From: Saccopteryx bilineata
Lineage: Eukaryota; Chordata; Mammalia; Chiroptera; Emballonuridae
Direction of reading: 5' to 3'
Assembly: GCF_036850765.1 (NCBI RefSeq)
Contig: NC_089498.1
Span: forward strand, 74,998,305 to 75,062,304
DNA: 64,000 nt
Every line of letters begins with the position of its first letter. The first letter of the stretch is position 1. The notes beneath the pieces are model-generated. The model was not told where the DNA came from and did no database searches. It saw only the letters and a list, made by a program, of their open reading frames with translations. The translations under genes were made by a program, and so were the position numbers. Below, one piece after another: positions 44,936-55,435 of the stretch.

Positions 44936-45554
44936 GACACAAAACAAGTCTCGATAAATTTAAGAAGATTGAAATCATATCAAACATCTCTGACCAAAAT
45001 GGCATGAAACTAGAAGTCAACTGCAATAGAAAAACTGAAAAACATTCAACACATGGAGGCTAACTAGCATGTTATTAAATAGCAAATGGGTTAGCAATTA
45101 GGTCAGGGAAGAAATAAAAAATTTTCTTGAAACAAATGAAAATGAGCATACAATAACCCAAACTCTGTGGCACACGGCGAAGGCAGTCCTGAGAGGGAAG
45201 TTCATAACGTTGCAGGCCTACCTCAAGATGCAAGAAAAATCTTAAACAATTTAACCCTGCATCTAACAGAAATAGGAGAACAACAAATAAAACCCAGAGG
45301 AGGTAAAAGGAAGGAAATAATAAAGATCAGAGAGGAAATAAATGGTGTAGATGCTAAAAAAAAATACAGAATCAATGAAACCAAGAGCTCGTTCTTTGGA
45401 AAAGAGTGATAAACCTTGAACCAAACTCATTGAAAGAGAGAGAGAGAGGACCCAAATAAATAAAATTAGAAATGAAAGAAGAGTAGCAACAACTGACATC
45501 ACAGAAATATAAAGGATTGTAAGAAAATACTATGAAGATCTTATATGTCAAAAA

Positions 45555-45944
45555 TTGGACAACCTGTGTGAAATGGGTAAATTCCTAGAAACATACTATT
45601 TCCCAAAACTGAATCTGAAGGAATCAGAAAACCTAAGCAGACTGATTACAACAAATGAAATAGAAACAATTATCAAAAAACTCTCAGCAAAAAAAAGTCC
45701 TGGACTGGATGGCTTCACAGGCAAATTTTATCAAACATTCAGAGAACTAACATGTATCCTTCTTAAACTATTCCAAAAAATTCAAGAGGAGGGAAGACTT
45801 CCAAGCTCATTTTACAAAGCATGCATTATCTTAATTCTAAAACAGGTAAAAGATTTTACAAAGAAAGAAAACTATAGGACAGTATCCCTGATGAACATAA
45901 ATGTTAAAATTCTCAACAGAATATTAGATCCAGCAATACATTAA
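45555..45944 (+). pseudogene. L1 ORF2 fragment, N-terminal part of reverse transcriptase
   Basis: Contains NEIETIIKKLSAKKSPGLDG, TGKFYQTFRELTCILLKLFQ and [20 protein letters not shown], the start of the RT domain. The usual 'NYRPISLMN' reads NYRTVSLMN. Confidence 0.9.
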
Positions 45945-46137
45945 AAAGGTATATACACCATGATCAAGTGAGATTTATTCTGGAGAGGCAAGGCTGGTAC
46001 AATATTTGCAAATCAATATGTGTGATTCATCACATAAAATGAAACATAAAAATCACATGAGCATATCAATAGATGCAGAAAAAGCACTTGATAAAATTCA
46101 GCACCTGTTTATGATCAAAACTCTCAGCAAGATCGGT

Positions 46138-46245
46138 ATGCAACATAATTAAATATCAAAATAACCTGGAGATGTTTTCTCTGAACATATGTACCCTGAT
46201 TTATTAATATCACTCCATTAAAGTTAATAAAAAATTTAAAAAAAC
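46138..46245 (+). mobile_element. very short L1 3'-end insertion inside ORF2
   Basis: About 110 bp interrupting the RT region: it starts near TATGCAACATAATTAAATAT, contains ATGTACCCTGATTTATTAAT and ends in an A-rich tail (TAATAAAAAATTTAAAAAAA). ORF2 sequence CTCAGCAAGATCGG before it and CTCAGTAAAATGGG after it look like a decayed target duplication. It looks like an extremely 5'-truncated L1 tail of another subfamily. Confidence 0.6.
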
Positions 46246-46254
46246 CTCAGTAAA

Positions 46255-46770
46255 ATGGGAATACAGGGAACATACCTAAACCTCAAGGCCATATATGACA
46301 AAATGACAGCTGATATACTCAGTGGACAAAAACTAAAAGCAAACTCATTATTCAGCATAGTTCTGGAAGTCCTAGCCACAGCAATCAGACAAGAAGAAGA
46401 AATAAAAGGCATCCAAATTGGAAAAGAAGTAAAAATGTCATTTGCTGACAGGATGATGTGGTACATAGAAAATCCTAAAGTCTCCACCATAAAACTACTA
46501 GACTTGATAAATGAATTTGGCAAAGTGGCAGGATATAAAATTAATATTCAGAAATCAGTGACATTTTTATACACCAGTAATGAACTGTCAGAAATTAAGG
46601 AAACAATCCTCTTACTATTGCAACAACAACAAAAAATAAAGTACCTAGGAATACATTTAACCAAAAACATGAAGGACTTGTACTTGAAAAGTTATAAAAT
46701 ATTGAAAAAAAATCAAGGAAGATACAAACTGATGAAAGCAAATACTGTGTTTATGGATAGGAAGAATTAA
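46255..46770 (+). pseudogene. L1 ORF2 reverse transcriptase fragment, catalytic motif lost
   Basis: Frame with [40 protein letters not shown] and [20 protein letters not shown]. The catalytic FADD motif reads FADR here, and part of the [13 protein letters not shown] motif is deleted, so the domain is inactive even apart from its stops. Confidence 0.92.
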
Positions 46771-48511
46771 CATCATTAAAATGTTCATGCTACACAAAGC
46801 AAGCTGTAGATTCAATGCAAGTCCAATTAAAATACCAACAGCGTACTTCACAGATCTAGAAAAAATATTTTAAAAAATTATATGGAACCTAAAAGAATCC
46901 TCAGCAATCTTGAAAACGAAGAACAAAATGGGAGGTATTACACTTCCTGATATCAAGTACGGCCATTGTAATCAAAACAGCCTGGTACTAGCATAAGAAC
47001 AGGCATACAGATCAATAGAACAAAACAGAGAACCCAAAAATAAACCCACACCTTTATGGCCAATTAGTATTTGACAAAGGAGGTAAGAGCATACAATGGA
47101 GTAAAGACAGTCTCTTTAATAAATGATGTTGGGGAAATGGACAAGCACATGCAAAAACATGAATCTAAACTCCCAACTTACACCATTCACAAAAATAAAC
47201 TCAAAATAGATAAAAGACTTAAATGTAAGTCATGAAAACATAAAAATTGTAGAAGAAAACATAGGCAGTAGACTCAGAGATCTCTCTTAACAATATTTTT
47301 GCTGATATATCTCCTTAGGCAAGTGAAATAAAGGGCAAAATAAACAATTGGGACTATATCAAACTAAAAAATCTTTTGCACAGCAGAAGACACCATTAAC
47401 AAAATAAAAACCCCATTCTATGGGAGAACATATTTGCTGATATCTGATAAGGGGTTGATAACCAACATTTATAAAGAACTTATACAACTCAACACCAGAA
47501 AGACAAACAATCCAATTAAAAAATTGGCAAAGGACCTAAATAGACACTTCATCAAAGAGGACATACAGATAGCCAATAGACACATGAAAAAAATGCTCAG
47601 CATTACTAATCATCAGAGAAATGCTAATTAAAACCACAATGAAATATCACCTCACACCTGCCAGAATGGCTTTCATTAACAACCAGTGCTGGCAAGGGTG
47701 TGGAGAAAAGGGAACCCTCCTGCACGGCTGGTGGGACTGCAGACTAATGTAGCCACTGTGGAAAACAGTATGGTGTTTCCTCAAAAAATTAAAAATGGAA
47801 CTGTCTTATGGCCCAGTTATCCCACTTTTAGGTATATGTTTTAAGCACCCCAAAACACTAATTCAAAAGAAGATATATACCCCCATGTTCATTGCAGTGT
47901 TGTTTGCAATAGCCAAGATAGCTCAAGTGTCCATCATTTGATGACGGGATAAAAAAGCTGTGGTACATATACACAATGGAATACTATGTGGCCATAAAAA
48001 ATAAGAAAAATCTTACCTTTTGTGACACCATGGATGGACCTGGAGATTATTATGCTAAGTGACATGAGCCAGGCAGAGAAAGACAAATACCATATGATCT
48101 TATTATATGTGAAATCTAATGAACACAATAAACTGAAGTACAAAACAGAGGCAGGGTCACAGGGAACAGAGGGACAGCTGTCAGAGGGAAGAGGGGACAG
48201 GATCAGATAAGGTAAGAAGATTAGGCAAATCATATATACATAACATACACAGACAAGATGGTAGTTATAGTCAGAGGGAAAGGGTGGGTGGAGGTAGGGG
48301 AATGGAAGGCAAAGGGAGGGAAATAGGGGTGGAAAGAGACTGCATGGTGCACGGAGGGGCTTTGATGCAGTGTGTAGAGGGTGTTATATTGAATGGGACA
48401 CTTGAAATCCTGTCAACACAAATTTAAAATAAAATTTTTTTAAAAGCACTATGCTTAGGGAAATATGGTAGATATTAAAAAAGTATATTTTCCACTGAGC
48501 TCAACACATTT

Positions 48512-48808
48512 TTTTTTAAACCCTGTTTTTTTCTTTTGTGAGAGAGACAGGAAGGGACAGCGATGAGAAGCATCAGTTCGTAGTTGTGGCACTTTAGATG
48601 TTCTTTGATTGCTTCTCATATGTGCCTTGACTGGCAGGCTCCAGCCAAACCAGTGGCCCCTTGCTCAAGCCAGAGACCTTTGGGCTCAAGCCAGTGACCA
48701 TGGGATCATGTTGATCCTGCACTTAAGCCGCAACCTCAGGGTTTCAAACCTGGGTCCTTCGTGTCCCGGGTTGATGCTCTATCCATTACGGCCACCGCCA
48801 GTCAGGCT
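48512..48808 (-). mobile_element. tRNA-derived SINE (type B relative)
   Basis: Minus-strand: TTTGTGAGAGAGACAGGAAG tail side, GCGATGAGAAGCATCAGTTC, AACCTCAGGGTTTCAAACCT (B box in reverse), head in reverse GGCCACCGCCAGTCAGGC. Inserted just beyond the 3' end of the large L1. Confidence 0.87.
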
Positions 48809-49168
48809 GTTTTGTTTTTTTTGTTGGTTTTGTTTTTAATTCTATGTTTGCCACATTCACTCCCAGTCGCATTTCTTTGTTCTCATCTTTTAGAAGTTGT
48901 ATACCCTTCTAGACCCCTGTAGAAAGTTAATATAGTGTATCTTTTCATTGCTCAATTGCCATCTAACTCATGAAACCTCTCTGATTTCTCCAGTTCAGTG
49001 ACTATTTTCAATGTCTTTCAGCTTATTAAAGTGCCAAACAAAAAGGCAGTAAGTCATGTTTTTAAAAAAAATTGAAATAGAGATTGTTGATACACAAAGA
49101 CAGAAAAGTGAAGAAATTATAAAGCACTACCAATATAGTTCATTGTGTTAGGATCTGGTGAAATGAAT
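48809..49168. other. unique intronic sequence
   Basis: Nothing recognised. Confidence 0.4.
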
Positions 49169-49170
49169 TA

Positions 49171-49511
49171 CTTTATTCTTCACTCCATAAGACACACTTT
49201 TTCCCCCCCAAAAGTGGAGGAGAAAATGCCCATGCATCTTGTGGAGCAAATATTGATTATTTTTAAGCTGTTGCGGGTTCCCGGACAACTAGAACAGTAT
49301 TTGAACATTAAAGTTTCTTCTTATTTGTTAATAACAGTGTTAAGGGTTGTTAATACTGCTGCTGAGTTTACAGTGTTGAAATATTATTGTGGTATATTTT
49401 ATTAAATATTTTAACACACCATTTGGTTCAGAATATTTTTTTCTTATTTTCCTCCTTAAAACCCTAGTTGCGTCTTATGGTTAGGTGTGTCTTATGGAGC
49501 GAATAATACGG
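49171..49511. mobile_element. TA-flanked TIR element (non-autonomous DNA transposon)
   Basis: The left end CTTTATTCTTCACTCCATAA then GACACAC, and the right end GTGTGTCTTATGGAGCGAAT then AATACGG, form imperfect 27-bp inverted repeats (shared core CTCCATAAGACACAC). Both ends abut TA (49169-49170 and 49512-49513). Length is 341 bp with no transposase ORF. The TA target and TIR point to the Tc1/mariner superfamily, though I cannot name the family. I recall similar 'CTCCATAAGACGCAC' elements from other vertebrate genomes. Confidence 0.75.
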
Positions 49512-49513
49512 TA

Positions 49514-49814
49514 AATCCCTTTGATTCCTATGGGAATCTGATTGAGTTGGGAAGCCATTACTGCTGAATGTGTCAAACAAATGCTCTTAGTTTCTAGGAC
49601 ACCTCTGAAGGACACTCCCTCACGTGGAATTTAAGAAACATTTGAACCTAGTATTGCAAGTTCTTTTATATAACATTTTGATTACGTATTTTTTTCACCC
49701 TCCCTGAAAAGGAATTTGGGTATTCAAAGAACTCATAACTAGTTTAATTGGATCATGAGAATGATTTACATAATTACCATATGTACTGTTTATTATAGTA
49801 GCAAATGAAGGCTA

Positions 49815-49815
<1 letters not shown>
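49514..49815. other. unique intronic sequence
   Basis: No gene or repeat recognised. Confidence 0.4.

Positions 49816-49848
<33 letters not shown>
49816..49848. repeat. (TG)n microsatellite
   Basis: About 16 uninterrupted TG units, directly next to the T-rich tail of the minus-strand SINE that follows. Confidence 0.96.
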
Positions 49849-49849
<1 letters not shown>

Positions 49850-49852
<3 letters not shown>

Positions 49853-50211
49853 TTTTTTTAGATGAGAGGAGGGGAGATAGTGAGGCAGACTCCCTCATTA
49901 TCTCCACCCAGCCCCAACCTGGATCCACCCTGCAACCCTGTGTGGAGCTGATGCCCAAGTACTGAACCATTTTTAGTGCCCAAGGCTGATGCTCAGACCA
50001 GCTGAGCTGTCCTCAGCACCTGAAGCCACACTTGAACCAATCAAGCCACTGGCTATGGGAGGAGAAGGGGGAGGGAGGGGAGGGGAACAGGGATAGGGGT
50101 GAGGGAGAAGCAGGTGATCACTTCTCTTGTGTGCCCTGACTGTGAATTGAACCTGGGATGTCCATATGCCGGGCCGATGCTCTATCCACTGAGCCACCAG
50201 CCAGGGCCTAT
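49850..50211 (-). mobile_element. tRNA-derived SINE (type A relative)
   Basis: Minus-strand: TTTTTTAGATGAGAGGAGGG, CTGGATCCACCCTGCAACC, GTGAATTGAACCTGGGATGT (B box in reverse), head in reverse ACTGAGCCACCAGCCAGGG. No clear target duplication. Confidence 0.87.
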
Positions 50212-50404
50212 TAAATATATTCATTCATGATACCAAAATTGGCCTTTTGATTTTTTTTCTACATTTACTGGGTTTAATATGAGTGTAGTCTTTCAGTAAG
50301 AGCATTTATACCTGACTAATATTAAATGGGAAAAAATAAAATACACTAATAGAATATCTTTAAGTTATAGTGCTGAAATAAAGGTAGAGAGGATTAGAAA
50401 GGAC

Positions 50405-50625
50405 ACACACAGGCTATGGTGCCAGACTGGGTTTCAAATCTACCATTTCCTCTTGAGTGACCTTGGACAAGCCACATTATCTCTCTAAATGTAAGCCTTC
50501 TCATATATAAAATAAGATGGATAAAATCTGCCTTTTAAGGCTGTAAAGATAAAATGAGGCACTGTATGAAAAGCATATAAACTAGTGCTTAAAATAGGCA
50601 CTCAGTTGGTGTTACCTGCTATATA
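50405..50625 (+). repeat. MIR SINE
   Basis: Plus-strand: GGTGCCAGACTGGGTTTCAA, TTGAGTGACCTTGGACAAGC, CATTATCTCTCTAAATG, ATAAAATGAGGCACTGTATG and ATAGGCACTCAGTTGGTG. Nearly complete. Confidence 0.88.
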
Positions 50626-50634
50626 TTTTGTTCC

Positions 50635-50676
50635 ATATATATATATACGATATATATATATCGTATATATATATAT
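50635..50676. repeat. 42-bp perfect AT-rich palindrome
   Basis: The sequence is its own reverse complement from 50635 to 50676: (AT)n arms around a CGAT...ATCG centre (CGs at 50648-50649 and 50662-50663). Further TA repeats extend to 50680. Such sequence can extrude as a cruciform. Confidence 0.95.
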
Positions 50677-50970
50677 ATATCAAGGGGCACAGCATTTCGT
50701 CTTTAGCTGAAATTGAGCATCTATCAATCCTTTTTTAAATTAATTTATTGTGTTTACATAGATTATAATGTCACCCGTGTTCCCCAGTACATCCCCCCTG
50801 TCTCCCTCCCCGTAATGCCCTGCCCCCTTCCCTCCAGGATTTGCTTTTCTGCTCTCGTCCCATCCTATCACCATATCATCTCCTTTCCCTCTGTCTGCTT
50901 TCCTTCTGGATCCCTTGATCTCTCCTCTGTCTCTATTCTGCTCCTCAGTTCATACTGTTCGTTGGATTCC

Positions 50971-51462
50971 TCATATGAGTGAGATCATATGATATTTTTC
51001 TTTCTCTGCCTGGCTTATTTCACTTAACATAATAGTTTCCAGTTCTATCCATGTTGTCACAAAAAATAATATTTCCTTCTTTTTCATGGCCCCATAGTAT
51101 TCCATTGTGTATATGTACCACTGTTTTTTAATGCACTTGTCCACTGACAGACACTTGGGCTGTTTCCAGGTCTTCGCTATTGTAAACAATGCTGCAATAA
51201 ACATAGGGATGCATTTCTCCTTTTCAAACTGTGCTATGGTGTTCTTGGGGTATATTCCTAAAAGTGGGATAGCTGGGTCAAAAGGCAGTTCGACTTTTAA
51301 TTTTTTGAGGAATCTGCATACTGTTTTCCTTAGTGGCTGCACCAGTCTGCATTCCCACCAGCAGTGCAGGAGGGTTCCCTTTTCTCCACATCCACGCCAG
51401 CACTTACTTTGTGTTGTTTTGTTGATGAATGCCATTCTGACTGATGTGAGGTGATATCTCAT
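50971..51462 (-). pseudogene. L1 ORF2 C-terminal fragment
   Basis: A 163-residue frame with [53 protein letters not shown] and [15 protein letters not shown]. It includes the cysteine-rich C-terminal motif ([18 protein letters not shown]). It is the longest intact L1 C-terminus in the window. Confidence 0.94.
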
Positions 51463-51871
51463 TGTGCTTTTAATTTACATTTCTTTAGTGATTAGTGATG
51501 TTGAGCATTTTTTCATATGCCTATTGGCCATCTGTATGTCCTCTTTGGAGAAGTGTCTATTCATCTCTTTTGCCCATTTTTTGATTGGACTATTTATCTT
51601 CCTGGTGTTGAGTTTTACAAGTTCTTTATAAATTTTAGTTATTAACGCCTTATCAGACGTATTGTCGGATATGTTCTCCCATTGTATGGTTTGCCTTTCT
51701 ATTTTGTTCATATTGTCTTTAGCTGTGCAAAAGCTTTTTAGTTTGATGTAGTCCCATTTGTTTATCCTATCCTTTAATTCCCTTGCGCATGGAGATAAAT
51801 CAGCAAATATATTGCTGTGAGTGATGTCGGAGAGCTTACTGCCTATGTTTTCTTCTAAGATACTTATGGTT

Positions 51872-52213
51872 TCATGACTTACATTTAAGTATTTTATCCC
51901 TTTTGAGTTTTGAGTTTATTTTTGTGAATGGTGTGAGTTGGTGGTCTAGTTTCATTTTTTTGCAGGTAGCTGACCAATTTTCCCAACACCATTTGTTAAA
52001 GAGATTATCTTTACTCCATTGTATGCTATCACCACCCTTGTCAAATTTCAATTGTTCATAAAGGTGCAGGTTTATTTCTGGGTTCTCTGTTCTGTTCCAT
52101 TGATCTATATGCCTGTTATTATGCCAGTACCAGGCTGTTTTGAGTACAATGGCCTTGTAGTATAACTTGATGTCCGAAAGTGTGATACCTCCCACTTTAT
52201 TCTTCCTTTTCAA
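51872..52213 (-). pseudogene. L1 ORF2 fragment (after the RT domain)
   Basis: [60 protein letters not shown]. One frame of the broken ORF2 of the 50730-54200 element. Confidence 0.93.
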
Positions 52214-52484
52214 GATTGCTGAGGCTATTCGTGTTCTTCTTTAGTTTCATATGAATTTTTGGAATATTTGTTCTGTGTCTTTGAAGAATGTCCTTGGTAT
52301 TTTAATAGGAATTGCATTGAATTTATAAATTGCTTTGGGTAATATGGACATTTTAATGATGTTTATTCTCCCTAGCCATGAACACGGTATATGCTTCCAC
52401 TTGTTTGTATCTTTCTGATTTCTTTTATCAATGTTTTATAATTTTCCGAGTACAAGTCTTTAATTTCCTTGGTTAAATTTACTC

Positions 52485-53003
52485 CTAGTTATTTTTTTTT
52501 ATTGCAATAGTGAAGGGGTTAGTTTTTTTTAATTTCTCTTTCAGACAGATCATGTTGGTGTATAAAAATGCCTCTGATTTCTGAGTATTAATTTTATATC
52601 CTTCCACCTTGCTGAATTCATGTATCAGGTCCAGTAATTTTTTGACTGCAACTTTAGGGTTTACTAGGTACAGTATCATATCATCAGCAAATAATGATAG
52701 TTTTACTTCTTTTCCAATTTGGATGCCTTTTATTTCTTCTTCTTGTCTGATTGCTGTGGCTAAGACTTCCAGAACTATGTTGAATAAGAGTAGTGAAAGG
52801 GGGCACCCCTGCCTTGTTCCTGATCTTAAGGGGATTGCTTTTAATTTTTTGCCATTGAGTATGATGTTGGCTTTGAGTTTGCCATAGATGACTTTTATCA
52901 TGTTGAGGTATGTTCCTTGTATTCCCACTTTGCTGAGAGTTTTGATCATAAATGGGTGCTGGATTTTATTGAATGCTTTTTTTGCATCTATTGATATTAT
53001 CAT
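52485..53003 (-). pseudogene. L1 ORF2 reverse transcriptase core
   Basis: A 172-residue frame: [20 protein letters not shown] (RT motif with the first catalytic Asp), [20 protein letters not shown] and [20 protein letters not shown] (FADD catalytic pair intact). It is the best-preserved RT core here but is cut off from the rest by frameshifts and the upstream deletion. Confidence 0.94.
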
Positions 53004-53321
53004 TTGGTGTCTGTGCTTCCTTTTGTTTTATGTGATGAATCACATTGATTGATTTGCGAGTATTGTACCAGCCTTGCCTCCCCAAAATAAATCCCACTTG
53101 ATCATGGTGTATGATTTTTTTCATGTATTGCTGGGTCCAGTTTGCCAGTATTTTGTTGAGAATTTTAGCATCTAAATTCATCAGGTATATTGACCTATAG
53201 TTTTCTTTCTTTGTGTTGTCTTTGCCTGGTTTTGGAATCAGAATTATGCTTTCCTCATAAAAGGAGCTTGGAAGTTTTCCGTCCTCTTGAACTTTTTGAA
53301 ATAGCTTGAGAAGGATAGGAG

Positions 53322-53522
53322 TTAGTTCTTTGAATGTTTGGTAGAATTCGCCTGTGAAGCTATCTGGCCCAGGGCTTTTGTTGGAAGTTTATTGATAACT
53401 GTTTCGATCTCATTTGTTGTAACCATTCTATTTAGGTTTTCTGATTCTTCCAGATTGATTTTTGAAAGATTACATTTTTCAAGGAATTTGTCCATTTCAC
53501 CTACGTTGTCTAATTTTGGCAT
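53322..53522 (-). pseudogene. L1 ORF2 fragment at the deletion junction
   Basis: PKLDNVGEMDKFLEKCNLSK, LSKINLEESENLNRMVTTNE and [14 protein letters not shown]. This is the most N-terminal ORF2 sequence left in the element; immediately upstream (minus strand, at about 53520) the sequence switches to 5' UTR-like DNA. Confidence 0.88.
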
Positions 53523-54216
53523 ACCTGAGACTCTGAAGGCCCGATCTGCCAGCTTCTCTCCTGGGGCTGGATGCTTTCTCTGTTTCAGTAGGGGGAGGTG
53601 TATCTCAGATTTCTATCGAGACTTGAGTTACTGTTCCTCCTCCCCACTTCCTGTTTTCAGCTGTGTCTTGTTGCTCTGATTGGAGCTGGAGAGCTTTCTG
53701 GAGGTGGATCACCCGGAACCACTTTAGGCTTGTGCTTTATTGAGGGTTCAACCCTTCCCCCAGCTATGGCTGCCTCCGCACTGGATGAGTTAGCTTCTCA
53801 GGTCATCCCATGCATTCCTCTGCCTGTCACCCTCTGTCTTTCTCTCCCTACTTTCCTTTTGGAAGTTAAGCCAGCCCTCTCAGCACACCTTGTTCCCAGG
53901 TCCCCAGGCAAGTGGCTGTAAGTGATATTTTCTGCTCTTCTCCTTGTAATGAGAGCCCTTCTGGGCTCTCAGCCTCTCCCCTCTTTGCTCCTGGAAGCAG
54001 AGGAGCCTCCCCACCATGGCTCGGAGCTCCCTACCAGGCTCGGTGTGGCTTCTTCTTTGCTCCTTAGTTTTTGAGACCTGTTCTTTTAATCCAAAGTTGG
54101 TTTTTCACGCTGATTGTTCCTAAATTAATTTGTAATCCAGTTTGGTGGTGTGAGCTTGTGGTCTGTGTGTCTGCCTACTCCGCTGCTATCTTGGTTCCCC
54201 TGAGCATCTATCAATC

Positions 54217-55177
54217 TTGACAGGCCTTCCTGATCACTTAATTTCATAGTAAGTAGATAAAGCAAAGCTGGACCTACTTCTTTAAGAATTAATTTTTTTT
54301 TACTATAATGGTAAAATATGCTTGCTAAAGACAATTTGGAAAATTATTTTGAATGTTACATTAAAAAATTTTAACAATAGATAGGAATTTGTGAACAGAG
54401 ACTTTAAATTGGAAAATAGTCCAAGGAAGAAAGAAAAATTTTGAGTTAATAGTAACAATATTAATTGGAAATTTTGAGTAAGAACTGGAGGAGGATTTTT
54501 TAAAGAGTGATGCATACTACAAAAGAAATTCATTGCTTTACTCAGACCTATACAGACATAAACAAAATACTAATGGGGAGGATATACAATCAGGAGTGAC
54601 TTTAGAGTATTATCAGAATGGGCTCAAAATGAGATGAGGCTTCTAAAGTTACTAAGGGAAAAACATTTTCTAAAACTGTGGTATAATAGGAATAGATAAG
54701 AATGGGCTTCTATTTATATATAATGGTGTTAAAACAGATGACAATGAAGCATAATTCCTTACTGCTTATTCAGTTCTGATAAGGAACCTCTTTTGACTTG
54801 AAGGATGGAAAATGACACTATTAAAGGGTATTCTAAGTCTGAGAATAATGAAGAGCCTATAAGGGAGTGTAGAGTTATCCCAGGAAAAAAATAAACTCCA
54901 TGCTACTCAGATTATATATGAAATTATATGTGGTCTTTAAGAAATCTTACAAAATGAGAGAAGTATTAAAAGATTGAAGATGGGTCATCTGAAGAAGAGA
55001 AGAAAGATTTGCAGACCAAAGAAAGACTAGTGACACAGGTTAGATTCTAGAGTGGATGATTGAAAATGGATTTTAAAAATTGTACATATTTTAAGGAGGA
55101 TGTTATAGTTGCAGAGTACCCTAATTTTTTTTCCAAATAGGGTTGTAACACTAGAAGTTGAGTGAAATACGAAATCC
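54217..55177. other. unique intronic sequence
   Basis: No gene or repeat recognised; AT-rich. Confidence 0.4.
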
Positions 55178-55435
55178 ATGCTGTTCAATGTAGTGGTCAC
55201 TAGCCACAGGGGACTTGAAATGTATGTTGTTTGAATTGAGATGAGCTGTAAGGGTAAAATACATATCAGATTATTTACATGTTGAAGTAATAATATTTTG
55301 GATATCTGTTAAAATATATTATTAAAATTAATTTTGCCTATTTTTAAATGTATTGATGTGGCTATAGACTATTTTAAGTTATAGATGTAACTCACATACA
55401 GTACTAGATATGTCTTGGCAGCACTGTGCTTTAGG
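55178..55435 (-). mobile_element. old hAT-Charlie-type MITE
   Basis: TGCTGTTCAATGTAGTGGTC, ACTAGCCACAGGGGACTTGA, GAATTGAGATGAGCTGTAAG, GTTGAAGTAATAATATTTTG and CTTGGCAGCACTG match, in reverse, the ancestral mammalian MER element with 'CAGTGTTGTCCAATAG...' ends. I do not fix the exact MER number from memory. Confidence 0.7.

Larger units (their letters stand above)
40372..48450 (+). mobile_element. near-full-length plus-strand L1 with several nested insertions
   Basis: The 5' end reads GAGAGGGAAGATGGTAATGG then AGTAGGCAGACA, typical of an L1 5' UTR start. ORF1 remnants lie at about 42800-43330, ORF2 endonuclease near 44020-44940, reverse transcriptase at 45555-46770, the ORF2 C-terminus near 47600-48120 and a 3' UTR ending in A-rich sequence near 48450. 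It is broken by a SINE (41359-41756), a minus-strand L1 piece (about 41783-42791) holding its own SINE, SINEs at 43616-44007 and 44141-44478, and an about 110-bp L1 tail near 46138-46245. No flanking target duplication was found. Confidence 0.9.
50730..54200 (-). mobile_element. internally deleted L1 with intact 5' end and target duplication
   Basis: A perfect 16-bp duplication TGAGCATCTATCAATC (50714-50729 and 54201-54216) encloses 3471 bp. On the minus strand the element starts GGGGAACCAAGATAGCAGCG then GAGTAGGCAGAC, like the L1 5' end at 40372, followed by about 680 bp of GC-richer 5' UTR-like sequence. Near 53520 this joins directly to ORF2 just before the RT domain (VGEMDKFLEKCNLSK). ORF1 and the ORF2 endonuclease region are absent. 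The RT and C-terminal pieces and the 3' UTR follow. Confidence 0.93.
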
